A stretch of 64,000 nt of DNA from Cenococcum geophilum 1.58 (Eukaryota > Ascomycota > Dothideomycetes > Gloniales > Gloniaceae): positions 2,040,195 to 2,104,194 of the forward strand of contig KV748180.1 of assembly GCA_001692895.1 (NCBI GenBank), in the 5' to 3' direction. Position 1 is the first letter of the stretch. Each line of letters starts with the position of its first letter. A program made the translations under genes and the position numbers. The notes beneath the pieces are model-generated. The model worked only from the letters and a program-made list of their open reading frames with translations. It searched no databases and had not been told where the DNA came from. Shown in pieces: positions 49,170 through 59,050 of this stretch.

Positions 49170-50732
49170 TAATATAGTATATAAGGGATTGGACGGTTAA
49201 ATATATAGTAATGTAAAAGAGGACAATATGCTAGTGTGGGTAGAGTTACCGCCAAAGTATTTTATTGTTTGTAGAGTACTTTAGTTAAATACTTTAGCTA
49301 GGAATTAGATAGCGCTAAGAGATATAACTCTACTAAAGGCCTGCGACTAAATAGAGCTAAGTTATTAAGATATAGCATTAGTTGGTTAAAAAAAGGTGTA
49401 TTTTGTTTTATAGATACTAGGGTATAACTACAAACGGTTGCTACTGTATTGCCTCTTCAATATTAGACATATTAGGCCCCTTAGCATCCTTAGTCTTCTT
49501 TACCTTCTCCGTCAACTAAGCATAATAGTGGACTTATAAACTTACCTAGGTTTGATCTAGGAATTCCTTTACAATATCCTTTTACCGGACGTTATTGCTC
49601 CTTAATAGAATTAGCTTGTTGTTATCCTTTTTTATAAATGCTTATCTTGTTTATTAGGGTAAACCTAATAATTAAGAAGATGCGGGCGAACGGGAACCCA
49701 ATAATGCGCGTGAATAGGAAATTGGTTTTTGGGATAATACGGGTCGAGGGCTTCCGTGTAATAAGGTTGGATGGTTTTTTATAGGTAAGAGGTACTGGTC
49801 GTATATTCAATTCCTAACGGTAATAGTTCCAGCCTAAGTTAAACATCCTTATATAATTATTAGCTCTACTAAAAAGCGAGGAGATAGAGTGTTAGGTAAT
49901 AAATAAAGCTTAGCATTTATTAGGTATTATAAAGTCGTCTCCTTAGAATAGATTAAAGGGTTAAGCTCGGCGAACTTCTTTAACTATAGTTCTCGCTTTA
50001 TTTTAGGAGGATTGTTATTATTAAATCCAACTATAGTCCCCGGGCTACTGCATTCTAGTAAATTAAGACTATCGGTCTTACTATTGGGATTAAAGGCGGG
50101 ATAATTAAGACTTTCGCTCCGTATATTCGTAAGGGCCTTTATAAAGTTATTAATATACAGTTTATAGGTTAGGGTGGGGATTAGGGTCCTTAGGCCTAAC
50201 CTATAGCATTAAATATATAATTGGGGCTTATAGTCCTAGACTCTAATATAGAATGCATTCTAGTAAATAAAAGATATATACTATAAGGGGGTAATGCTTA
50301 AAAACTGCTAGCGAAAGCAGAAGCTTTATATCTTATAATCTGGGGTAATAGTTTGGAATCGCCTTTTTAGGGCTCGCTAATGCAGATAGACTTACTAGAT
50401 GCTATATACAGCCTCTAGCCACTAATACTTATACTTTAGAGATAAGCATATTAGTGGCGACGTTTATTATTTAAGTAAAATATTATAGAGGTAAAGGCGC
50501 TATATACTGGGTTCAAATTCAATTTTATATACTGTAGTCTATTATATAGTTTAAGTGTCCCTTAGACTTAGCGCTCTAGCTCACAAATCTACTATTAAGT
50601 TAATATTTATATAGTGTGCGCTAGTGGCGGATAGGTAGCGACTAGAGTCTTATAGATGCTTCTAGCTCTATATATTAGGTCGCCTATATACCTAAAAGTT
50701 GGCAATATATAAATAAAGGATGCCGTGTCCGT
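49170..50732 (+). pseudogene. Large unrecognised remnant, possibly a membrane protein
   Basis: A plus-strand frame can be followed for several hundred codons with RIP-type stops: CIASSILDILGPLASLVFFT (about 49,450-49,510) and LLLLNRISLLLSFFINAYLV (about 49,590-49,650) look like membrane segments. Then come NNAREQEIGFWDNTGRG-type sequence (49,690-49,750), FFIGKRYWSYIQFLTVIVPA, FAPYIRKGLYKVINIQFIG (about 50,110-50,165) and RVL*MLLALYIRSPIYLKVG to about 50,705. The 49,622-49,810 part is open on both strands and unusually little mutated. No family is recognised, and the unity of the gene is inferred. Confidence 0.4.
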
Positions 50733-50985
50733 AGTGGTAAGCGGAGCTCTCTAGTGTAACCGCTATAGGATTAACTCGCCTACCGCCTACTTTATTATCA
50801 TATAATTAGACTTAATAGTGGCGGGCAGGGCTCTCTAGAGATCGCTATATAACCAACGCGCCTACTACCCACTTTATTGTCGTATAGTTAGGCCTAGTAG
50901 TATTAAGCGGAGCTCTTTAGTATAATCACTGTATTACTAATACGTCTGCCACCTACTTAATTATTGTCACCTAATTAAGCCTGCT
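50733..50985. repeat. 83-bp satellite, 3 units, inverted relative to 36,876-37,300
   Basis: Units begin near 50,741, 50,824 and 50,907 with GCGGAGCTCTYTAG and contain CGCCTACCGCCTACTTTATTRTC. The complement (GTAGGCGGTAGGCG, GGGGCTCCGCTC) is the core of the repeat near 37 kb. Confidence 0.8.
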
Positions 50986-52819
50986 GCCTTGAGATTCTTT
51001 AAGGACTTACTCTGCTATTAGAGAGACTCTATTGCACTAAAACTTAGCTATCTTATAGCTTATTAGCTCGTAAACTAGTTTAGATTCTAGCCTTAATACA
51101 CTAGCTATTAACCCCACTCGCCTTAATATAATAAGATATAGGATCTGCCGTAACCTAGGAGAAAATTCTTATCTTAGCGCCTTATAGCACTATTATAGCG
51201 ATTTAGCCAACGGCCTTAGGCATAAGATGGCTTTAAGGGGTTGCTTAAACTTTGCTATTTTATTTTATAGTCTATAGTAAAAACGGGTTATCCGTACTTA
51301 CTCCCTAACACTCCCTATACTATATAGTAGTACTACTATTAAGAGGTCTAGATTATATAATTACCATGCCTATAGGGAGACTTTGCTTAGGCTTTATCCT
51401 TACAGCTTATAATACGTTAAGTAGCTCCGCTCGCTAATATAGGCGTATAATTTAAGACGCTAAAGTAATTAGAAGATAATGCTGTCCGATTTAAAAGTTA
51501 AATCGCGCTACTAACCTAGGTTTTTCGCTGCATGACCATCTTAAGTAGGGAAAGCGCTGGCGTAACGGTGGTGTGTAAAGCTAAACGCTAGAGTTACTCA
51601 CCGTAATGAGGATCCTGTAAGTTAATCCTTATAGATTATTAAACGGCGGCTTAATTAGCCGTGGTGGCCCAAAATATAATTACCTAATCCTGTTAGTTAT
51701 AAAGGACTAACTTGCTAATATATACTAAGCTAAAAGATATAAGGCAATTTATATCGCTAGTTAGGGCTCTATCTTACCTAACGTAGAGGATTTTAGTAAA
51801 GCCCTTTAAGCATTACACGTTACTATAAGGAAGGAATGTTTAAGCTTACCATAGTTAAAGGCGTAGTAATATCTTTTATGTTATTAGCAGCAGTATTTAA
51901 ATTAAAATAAAGGGGTGTAGTTTATACGTAGTTTTACTATTAAAGGATATCTAGAACTATAGAAGGAATAGAAAAGGACTAGCGGTATAGGTAGTATAGA
52001 CGGTATAAAACTGCGGGAGAGGAATAGTAGTTAAAACTAGAAATAAAACGGCGATAGAAACTATGCTTTTATAGGCGACGTTAACGTATAGGCCTTTAAA
52101 AGCGGCGGTGTTCGCCTATAAATTTATAGTTCTTATTTACTTAGGGGCAAATACTTGAAAAAATATTACTTTTAACCTAGGGTTTTAATAACTAGTAGTC
52201 CTAACACAATATAATTTCTGTTAAGAAGGGCTTAATAAATTGCTATATCCCCAATTTATATAGGGCCACGTTTTGTTTACTTATGGAAAAATGAAGCTTA
52301 TAAAAGGTACTAAGTATTTCTAGAGTAGGCCTATACCTATATAAGGAAACTAGATTCTAAAAGCCATTTTGAAAAGCCTTCCTTCTACATTTTCTGCCTA
52401 ATGTTCTTAAATATCACGCCGTACTTAACCCGTTTAAATTTAAGCTACGCAAGACTATACGGTAATCTCGATAACTAGCCAGGCTTTTGCTATAGTTTTT
52501 GCTAATATCTTTACTATGTTTCTTTGCGATTACCTAAAAGAAATTATCTATTAGCCACATTTATTGGGCATCTTTTTTAGGTCTTATAGTATTTTATACA
52601 CTAAGCTTTTACTATATATTGGAGATTAGTATACTTATAGTAAACTTGGATATAATCGCACATCTAGTGGCGTATAAATGAGTAGGAATAATATATTAAC
52701 TACGGAACAGTTCGCTTGCCCTATACTGTTTTACATACGTTTTAACTAAGGCTACTACCTAGCCTTCGCCGCCTAAATCTCTGTAAAACTTTACTTATGT
52801 ATAGAAGAGCATAAGATAA
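50986..52819. other. RIP-degraded stretch with coding-like traces
   Basis: A plus-strand segment at about 51,930-52,120 reads YLEL*KE*KRTSGIGSIDGI then FKSGGVRL, possibly part of a gene. At 51,540-51,640 the sequence is less mutated. Nothing is identifiable. Confidence 0.35.
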
Positions 52820-54960
52820 TAAAATATTATTCTATCTACTCTACTAGTACCTTTAGATCCTTCCTTACTTCCTAAAGCACCTCCTTTATTTAAGAAGGAA
52901 GTTTTTTATCCTTTTCCTTTTGCCTCCTACCGCCTAAAAATACTACCTTCCGTAATCTGTTGACCTAAGGGATTAGTGGCTAATAGTACGGTGAAAAGTT
53001 ATCGTCTGCACTTTTAAGAAAATCCCCTTTATTATCCACTTCTCCTTTCTTTATCTTAGCTAGCTCTTCCGTATTTATAGAATTCCACTTATTAAACCTA
53101 TTAACAACGTTGCCTTTCTTATTAGGTCTATTATAGTAAATGTATATCCAGAATAGCACCTAAAAGAACGACTTAAGATTATGCCAAGCTAAGTATATCT
53201 TGCCTAGGAGCACTCTAATCGCCATAAACGCTCTTATACCGGTCTTGCCCCGCGCTCCTAAAGGCCCTTCTTACTACTCCTTAATTGCAAGATTAAAGTC
53301 GATTAAGAATGCCGGCTAAGAAGGATTATTGTCTTCCTTATTTATTATAAGGTTGCCTATTAAAATATTATATTAGATAATGCCGGCCCGCGTATATAAA
53401 GACTTATATCCTTTAATACTACCCTTTAGTATAGTAAGCATTGTAGCCTAAGAGCTTGCCTTGTAAAGAGGCTTTCCGTAGTCCCTAGTAATAATATATT
53501 AATATACTCAATTTAAGGTTATAGGGTACCTTTCGCCTTTAGGTAGAGAGCCTAAATATATGCGCTTGCTAGGCGGTAATGGGGTATTAGTATAGCTAGA
53601 CGACCTCTTTCTGCTAGAACTTTAGCCTTTTTTGATTTTTACTCTAGCCGGTTTTAGAGGCATTATTAAGTTTTCTGGCTTATAGTTTATCGCTCTTGTA
53701 ATATCTAGCCCCTTACGGACGTTATTGTAAATATTATCTTCTTTACCGCCTATATAAACTGTCTTGTAGTGATAGTACCTGGCTACGTTAACTACTTCTT
53801 TCTCCATTACCTTATATAGCAGTTTACCTTCTTCCTTACATTATAGGTACTGCTATAAGTCTTTAATAACAAGGGGTATCTTAGAGGTATCCCCCTTACG
53901 GTATACTTTCTAGCAAGTAGTTACTTAACTGGCGATACAGCGTGCCCACTTTATAGATTTGTTAAGGATGAGATACTTAGTCTAATTATTGCGTACGACC
54001 TTAATATATTGTTTACTGTCTAATGTTAAAATAGTAGGGTTAAACCTAAGCTGCTCCTTATTTATTTAGAGAAATCCTAATATTACTAAGGTAAATTATA
54101 GTCCGTCTTTATTAATATTAAATAGTAATAATATAATGCCTCCTACCCGGTTATACTCCTATAGCCGTATAATAGATTTATAGAGGGTAAAGCCTAAGAT
54201 AAAGCGACGAGTGTCTTAAGCGGTAAAGACTTCTCTTATATATTTCCCTAAATTAAACCATACCTATAAGGGTATATTAGAGTTTAGATTACTCTTTAGC
54301 TCTTTTAGTATAAGTATATATAACTAATAGTATTAAGAGCTTTTGCTAGCTATTGGATTATCTATAAAACTAATATCTAGTTTTCGCTTTGCTATAGACC
54401 CTTATAAGGGCTGCTTAGTATATGTGATAAGCGTTTATTATATCTTTGGGGCGGACCCGTGCTCCTCTATAAAGCCTAAAATTAATTTAATTAGGCTACT
54501 AAACCACTCTAGGATATTATCTTGCTCTATACTTTTAGGCCAGTTACGCCAGCCGCCCTTGGCGTATAGTAGATTATTCCCTTCCTTACATTTCTTAAAA
54601 ACAGCAGCGCTTACCTCTTTAAGACCTTTTACTCCTTTAAAGAATGCTTTATAAAAGCCAGGAATCCCTATATAAAAAGGGCCTAGCTCCTCCTTTAGAA
54701 TATAATCTACGTATTCCCTACATTTAGACGAGTTAGTAAAGCTGCTTATATTGCGTAAATATGGGGTTTATTAAATATGGAGTGGTAGCAGTTAGGGGGG
54801 AGGCGTAGACTCTATTATAGTGGTAATAGTATTACTCTAAACGTCCTTATCTAATTCGCGATTAATAACTGTTTTTAGGAGAGGGGTAAACTATTTAATA
54901 TTAAAGTCGTTAGAATTAACTAAAGGGAGGAGTTAAAAAAGGTTACTATGAAGAGTGCCG
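52820..54960 (-). pseudogene. FunK1-type fungal protein kinase, RIP-inactivated
   Basis: The minus strand carries the FunK1 order almost end to end. N-terminal: NSNDFNIK*FTPLLKTVINR and EELGPFYIGIPGFYKAFFKG, then YAKGGWRNWPKS (about 54,530-54,560). Middle: KLDISFIDNP, RRFILGFTLYKSIIRL*EY, GLQFTLVILGFL and the 61-codon open segment VVNVARYYHYKTVYIGGKED (53,622-53,807). C-terminal: RVILRDYGKPLYKAS, an I*YNILIGNLIINKEDNNPS catalytic-loop region (about 53,330-53,390), FLIDFNLAIKE in the DFG position and GKTGIRAFMAIRVLLG, then LKSFF*VLFWIYIYY. FunK1 kinases are fungus-specific and often expanded; substrates are unknown. Stops are RIP type. The plus-strand 103-codon frame at 54,343-54,654 is a shadow. 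Confidence 0.92.
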
Positions 54961-55763
54961 CGGCCAGCGCTAGACGGGAGTAGTTAAGCAGTGAGAAGGT
55001 TTTATAATGCCAGGATAAGGTCGACTATAAGATTTTTAAGCCCTATATATGTTAGAAAGAACCTATAACAGATAAATTAATAATTACCTTTATTGCCTAT
55101 CTAGCGTAACAAGTCTAGAGAGCTAGGGATGCCTAGATCCTAATAAGTTAAGTTAAATAAATTAAGAAAGCTATTTAGTCCTTCCCTAATAGGGTTTATT
55201 TTAATTATCTCTAATTTAAAGAGATTTGCCATTGCAAGCGAACGCGCTAAAAGCTACGTTGGGAGGGCGGGTAGGCAGGCGGGGAGGGAAGGTTAAAGAG
55301 GCTAGTATATAAGGACGGTATAATAGCAAATAAATATAGGGAGGTTAAGAATATATCGGGCGCGTCTTATAATAAGGAAATAACTAGGGAGAAAAGTATA
55401 AGGAAGAAAGCAAGATGCGAGTAAATATAAGGATTAAAGATTGGGCGTAAAAAAGTTAAGCTAACCTAACGTGGCTTAGATTAAGGCTTTGTAAGGCTTA
55501 GTTAAAATACTAAGCTATAATATAAGGAGGCAGCGTTTTCTAGTCTATAATTATTGGTTTTAGTTTATTTTATAACGCGTGAGGCTTATATAGCGAGGCT
55601 AAAGAGGAGCCCTTATCTCTTACCCTACCTATTACCCCTTTTAGACAAATTACAAAATCCTAGTTATTATGTCTATTCTATTAAATACTATAATAGGATT
55701 AAATAATAATAGACTAAAGTAAAATAAAAAGTGGTAAAGAATAATAAGATAAGCGCGTAATAA
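54961..55763. other. Spacer between FunK1 and the captain
   Basis: Would hold the FunK1 promoter and the 3' flank of the captain. A lightly mutated G-rich run (GGGAGGGCGGGTAGGCAGG, 55,260-55,280) is present. No gene recognised. Confidence 0.4.
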
Positions 55764-56737
55764 CTAGGAAAAGGTCCTATATACACTAAGCGCATAGTTT
55801 TAAAAATGCATTTTATACTTAAGGGTCACTTCGCAAACGTTATATCTAATCTTACCCTACTATAGGAGTTTGGAGAGATAACTGCCTTAGAAATGTTTTA
55901 TAACAGCAGCTGGAGTATAGAACTTATATATATGCTTACTAATTGCGAGCTTTTTATTCCCGAGGCAGATAAAGCATATTTTTAGTCTTTTCTCCTTATA
56001 TAAGGATAACCTTGCCCTTTTTAGCGCTTTAGCCGCTTCTAAAATCTCAGTATCTTCTTTAATCTTAACTTGGCCAAGGGCGACATCTATTCTAGACTGT
56101 CTCTGGCAATGACTTGGCCGGTACGCTCTGCCCTCCTTAATATTACAGTAATCTACGACCGCATTAATGGCATTATTGTATCTACGTATTTTATCTTCTA
56201 GTGATATACTAGGTAGCGTTATAATTACTTTAATAAGGCGTTTGTATTCGACCAATCTATTATTACTAGATTTTAAGGTTACTTTAATATCCTCGCTAAA
56301 TATAACCCCGGAAAGTTGCCGCTTAATATCAATTATAGCTTATTCGTTATCCTAATTCTTCTTAATATTTTTTAATAGCGCATTTCTCTAACGTTGCCTT
56401 TTATTTATGATTTCTCGGCTAAGCTTTTAGTATTCTGTACTTTCTATAGTTTTGCGCTTAAGGCTAAGCTTTAGCTTATTTTAAACTTTAATTAAGGAAC
56501 AAATACGCAGGTTCTCGTTTACCGATAAGGATTATTCTATTATTAGGTGCTGTGGCCGCCACAGGTCAATTGATTAGCTTATTTAGTATACTACTTTTAT
56601 TAACTTTTCTTAAGGCTCTAAGCCTTAAATGATTACCTATATATCTACACCAATACGCCGCGGAAGGTAGTGCTTTAGGAATGTTTAAGTGTTGGTATGC
56701 TATATTATCAGGTTTTGGAGGGCGTTACTTACATTAC

Positions 56738-56797
56738 CTAGGTAGTATAGGCGTTAGAAAGGTTTTAGTAGAACTAGCTCTATATAATAAAACTTAC
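56738..56797 (-). other. Captain intron, 60 bp
   Basis: Minus-strand GTAAGT donor at 56,797, CTAAC branch-like site (56,750-56,760) and CTAG acceptor at 56,738. Removing it joins FNKN and NVSNAL exactly where the DUF3435 family is continuous. Confidence 0.8.
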
Positions 56798-57174
56798 TAT
56801 TTTTGTTAAATGCCTTACCTGCGCCGTAATGGAGACTATATAGGCGCGCAACTTGCTAAAATCCCGTAATTGCGCCAAGGTCCTTAATCTAGGGCAAAAG
56901 AGTTAAGTATAGTAAAGGCTCGTTGAGTAAGACCTTATGGCCGTAGGGGGTTTTAATTAATTGCTAAAATATAGGGATATTATCTAGGTTTAAACGGAGT
57001 AGTAGCGGTAACTTGTTACGCCTAGGCTTAATATATAGCTTACTAAGCTACTCTATAGACGTTAGATTAGGAGGTGCAAAAGCTTAGTCAGTAAAGAGAA
57101 GGCCTAGGAAAAAGACGTAAGGGCTAAGAATAAGTAAAGGGTTGAAGATAATCTCAGGAATTGGGAAAGTATTA

Positions 57175-57226
57175 CTAGTTCTCTATAAGCATAAGGTAAG
57201 AGGAATAAGGTAGAAAGAGAATATAC
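57175..57226 (-). other. Captain intron, 52 bp
   Basis: Minus-strand GTATAT donor at 57,226 and CTAG acceptor at 57,175. Splicing restores frame from SIKEA to NTFPIPEIIF, matching the family. Confidence 0.7.
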
Positions 57227-58249
57227 GCTTCTTTTATACTAAGATATTCCTTAGTGAATTTAAATATAAACTTAAGCATGATCTTGTAAGGCCCGCCTTT
57301 TAGGTCGCGAATAAATATAACTATTATATATTAGTAGCATAGATTAAGAAGAGCTTTAGGTTGGCTTATAGTGCAAAAGCCTAGCTATAGTAAGAAATGG
57401 ACTTGTATCCGATGTCGCCTAACTATATATCTTTTTCTTGTTATAACTAAGTTGGTCTTAAGAACTAGGGCGAGATCCTCTGCGTTTATAATAGGCTTTT
57501 CTCGCTTCTTATTACTTAAGCCATGTTTCTTTACTAGTTTCCGAAGTACCTAGAAAAGATATTTTAGCTCCGCCTTACTTTACTAGGCTAAAGGGTTAAC
57601 TAGGAATGTAATTACCTTATATATCTAGCGGGTTAATTTACTAGCAATTTTCCTATTAGTTACTCTCTTATATATAAGGCGATAGTACTTCTAGTATATA
57701 CTAAGCGAGCTAGAAAGCTTTATCCCGTACTATTTCCTACTCCCCTTCCCTTATTTCTAATTTAGGAGCCAGTTAAAAAAGCTATAAAGTAGCCGAAGCG
57801 AGAGGACTTAGTACATTTTCTTAGGGTCTTTCCTTATATAGGTGTAGTATCTAGAAATAGTTAGCTCTAGGTTAAGCCTAAGAGAAAGCCGCAGAATAGG
57901 TTATTACTTACTAATACTATTAATCTTTAATGCGGTCAAGGAGATTCGTACTACTATTAGCGTAGTCCTACGTCGTAAAATTAGATTCCTTAAACTCTTC
58001 TAACTATTTAAGGTAGTATTTTAGTAGATAATCTTAATCCTTATAAAGCTATACTTAAGCGGGCGCTTCGTAAGCATTGTTAGATTTAGCGATACTATTA
58101 GCGTTATAGTTAATGCCACTATCGGCATCGCAGTCGGCGTTACTATCGGCATTACTGTCGGTATTACTGTTAAAGACGGTTAGTTCTGTCCTGTAGCTGT
58201 TACCGTCGCTATCTATATCTATATACTTATTATCGGTGACGCTAGACAA

Positions 58250-58586
58250 TAAGCTATAATCTAATAATTAAGCGCGCCGTATTCTAGGGAGCTAGAAGAG
58301 AACTTAGGGTAATGGCGGCGGGAGGGACCTAGAGGGTAATAACGGCGGGAAGGATCTAAAGAGCAATATGGGGTTAAGGAGATGGGGGGGTAGAGAATAA
58401 GAGAAACGGGGCCTAGATTAAACGGATTAGAGGTAGGAGCTATAGAGTTATATAGCTTTAGCGCCAGGCGCGTGGAAGATTATAGTCTACCTATTAAAAA
58501 GCAAGGGCATAGGGCGGTAAGCGAGAGGCTTAACGTTAGACCGGCAAGCAGGAGGCTTAGGGCGGCGGGGAGTTTTAGCGACGTAA
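58250..58586 (-). promoter_or_regulatory. Captain upstream region and candidate 5' terminus of the Starship
   Basis: This GC-richer, lightly mutated stretch separates the captain start from gypsy sequence. It holds two 27-bp direct repeats (58,307 and 58,334; GGGTAATRRCGGCGGGARGG) and GAGGCTTA repeats (58,523 and 58,552). Short repeats are usual near Starship ends. On the minus strand 58,575-58,586 reads TTACGTCGCTAA, which fits the published TTAC(N7)A target/terminus pattern, a weak match of five fixed bases. Confidence 0.5.
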
Positions 58587-59050
58587 CTTCTAAAAACGGC
58601 GACAGAACCCTCCAAAACCGGCAGTTAGATCTCCATTTTCTTTTTTAAAAGAGGAAAACTTATAAAAGGGATATATTAGACTATTATAGTTATTAGCGGG
58701 TTATCTAGTACTATTTATACTAAAGAAGAATAGTAAACTTAGGCTATATATTAACTATAGATAGTTAAACAGCATTACTTAGAAGGATAGGTATCCTTTA
58801 CCCTTAATTAGCAAAATCTAAAATAGGATAGGTAATATATAAATCTTTATAAAGATAGATCTAAGATAGGCATACCATTAGATTAGAATTAAGGAAGGCA
58901 ATAAATAGAAGGCAGCCTTTAGGTTAAAGGAAGGACTATATAAACCATTAGTTATGCAATTTAGGCTTATAAATACACTAGTAACATTCTAAAAGCGTAT
59001 TAACAATATATTAAAAGAACACTTAGATAAATTTGTTATAGTATACCTTA
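58587..59050 (+). mobile_element. Truncated Ty3/gypsy reverse-transcriptase fragment
   Basis: The plus-strand frame reads FLKEENL*KGYIRL, LFILKKNSKLRLYINYR*LN, KDRYPLPLISKI, IFIKIDLR*AYH*IRIKEG, K*KAAFRLKEGLYKPLVM*F and KRINNILKEHLDKFVIVYL, the classic gypsy RT order from subdomain 1 to just before the catalytic YxDD, where it stops abruptly at about 59,045. It has no visible gag, integrase or LTR. The left end abuts the captain region, so the Starship probably inserted into, or beside, this element. The right end is cut by the next gypsy element. Stops and D-to-N changes are RIP type. Confidence 0.88.

Larger units (their letters stand above)
55764..58249 (-). pseudogene. Starship captain: DUF3435 tyrosine recombinase with C-terminal C2H2 region, RIP-inactivated
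   Basis: ATG at 58,249 opens an acidic N-terminus (MSSVTDNKYIDIDSDGNSYR, Asp/Asn repeats, open to 58,055). Then come LSLRLLYSFFNWLLN, KREKPIINAEDLALVLKTNL and RRHRIQVHFL, then GFCTIS*-type SQPKALLNLCY, where the family has an Arg-Pro (Arg codon now CAA, 57,361-57,363). Next are IPEIIFNPLLILSPYVFFLG, LGAITGF*QVARLYSLHYGA (family RYGAGKA, Arg now His), NVSNALQNLII*H and FLKHYLPRRI (56,654-56,674), holding the H and Y of the recombinase active site. The C-terminus has KICFICLGNKKLAISK and YNVCEVTLKYKMHF*NY, a C2H2 pair typical of this family. Two small introns are visible, and one frame shift lies near 57,830. Captains excise and integrate Starships. Several catalytic residues and about 40 codons are lost. 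Confidence 0.92.
1..58586 (-). mobile_element. RIP-degraded Starship-like giant transposon (captain end and cargo; other end not seen)
   Basis: The outermost recognisable gene of this unit is a DUF3435 tyrosine recombinase (55,764-58,249, minus) that reads inward, which is how Starship captains sit at the 5' end of their element. Inward of it come a FunK1 kinase, a kinase-like gene, a DUF3723 gene and a patatin-like phospholipase; DUF3723 and patatin-like genes are established recurrent Starship cargo in Pezizomycotina. Gypsy sequence begins immediately outside the captain's upstream region. The far end is not recognised, so the left limit given is only the window edge. Assigning everything left of the patatin gene to the same element is inference from continuity of gene style and RIP damage. 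All genes are broken, so the element must be immobile unless supplied with a captain in trans. Confidence 0.75.

Noticed and set aside
54343..54654. 103-codon plus-strand open frame
   Set aside because: It is the shadow of the minus-strand FunK1 gene, which reads YIGIPGFYKAFFKGVKGLKE and onward through the same bases; the plus frame also lacks an ATG start.
56167..57553. Two plus-strand frames of 60-62 codons (56,167-56,355 and 57,371-57,553)
   Set aside because: Both lie opposite captain exons with clear DUF3435 motifs.
1..58000. A highly divergent or recoded genome (TAG/TAA read as glutamine)
   Set aside because: Considered because TAG/TAA fall where Gln is expected, but many also fall at Trp positions, and D-to-N, C-to-Y and H-to-Y changes accompany them. 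RIP explains all of these; a recoded ciliate-type code does not, and the families are fungal.
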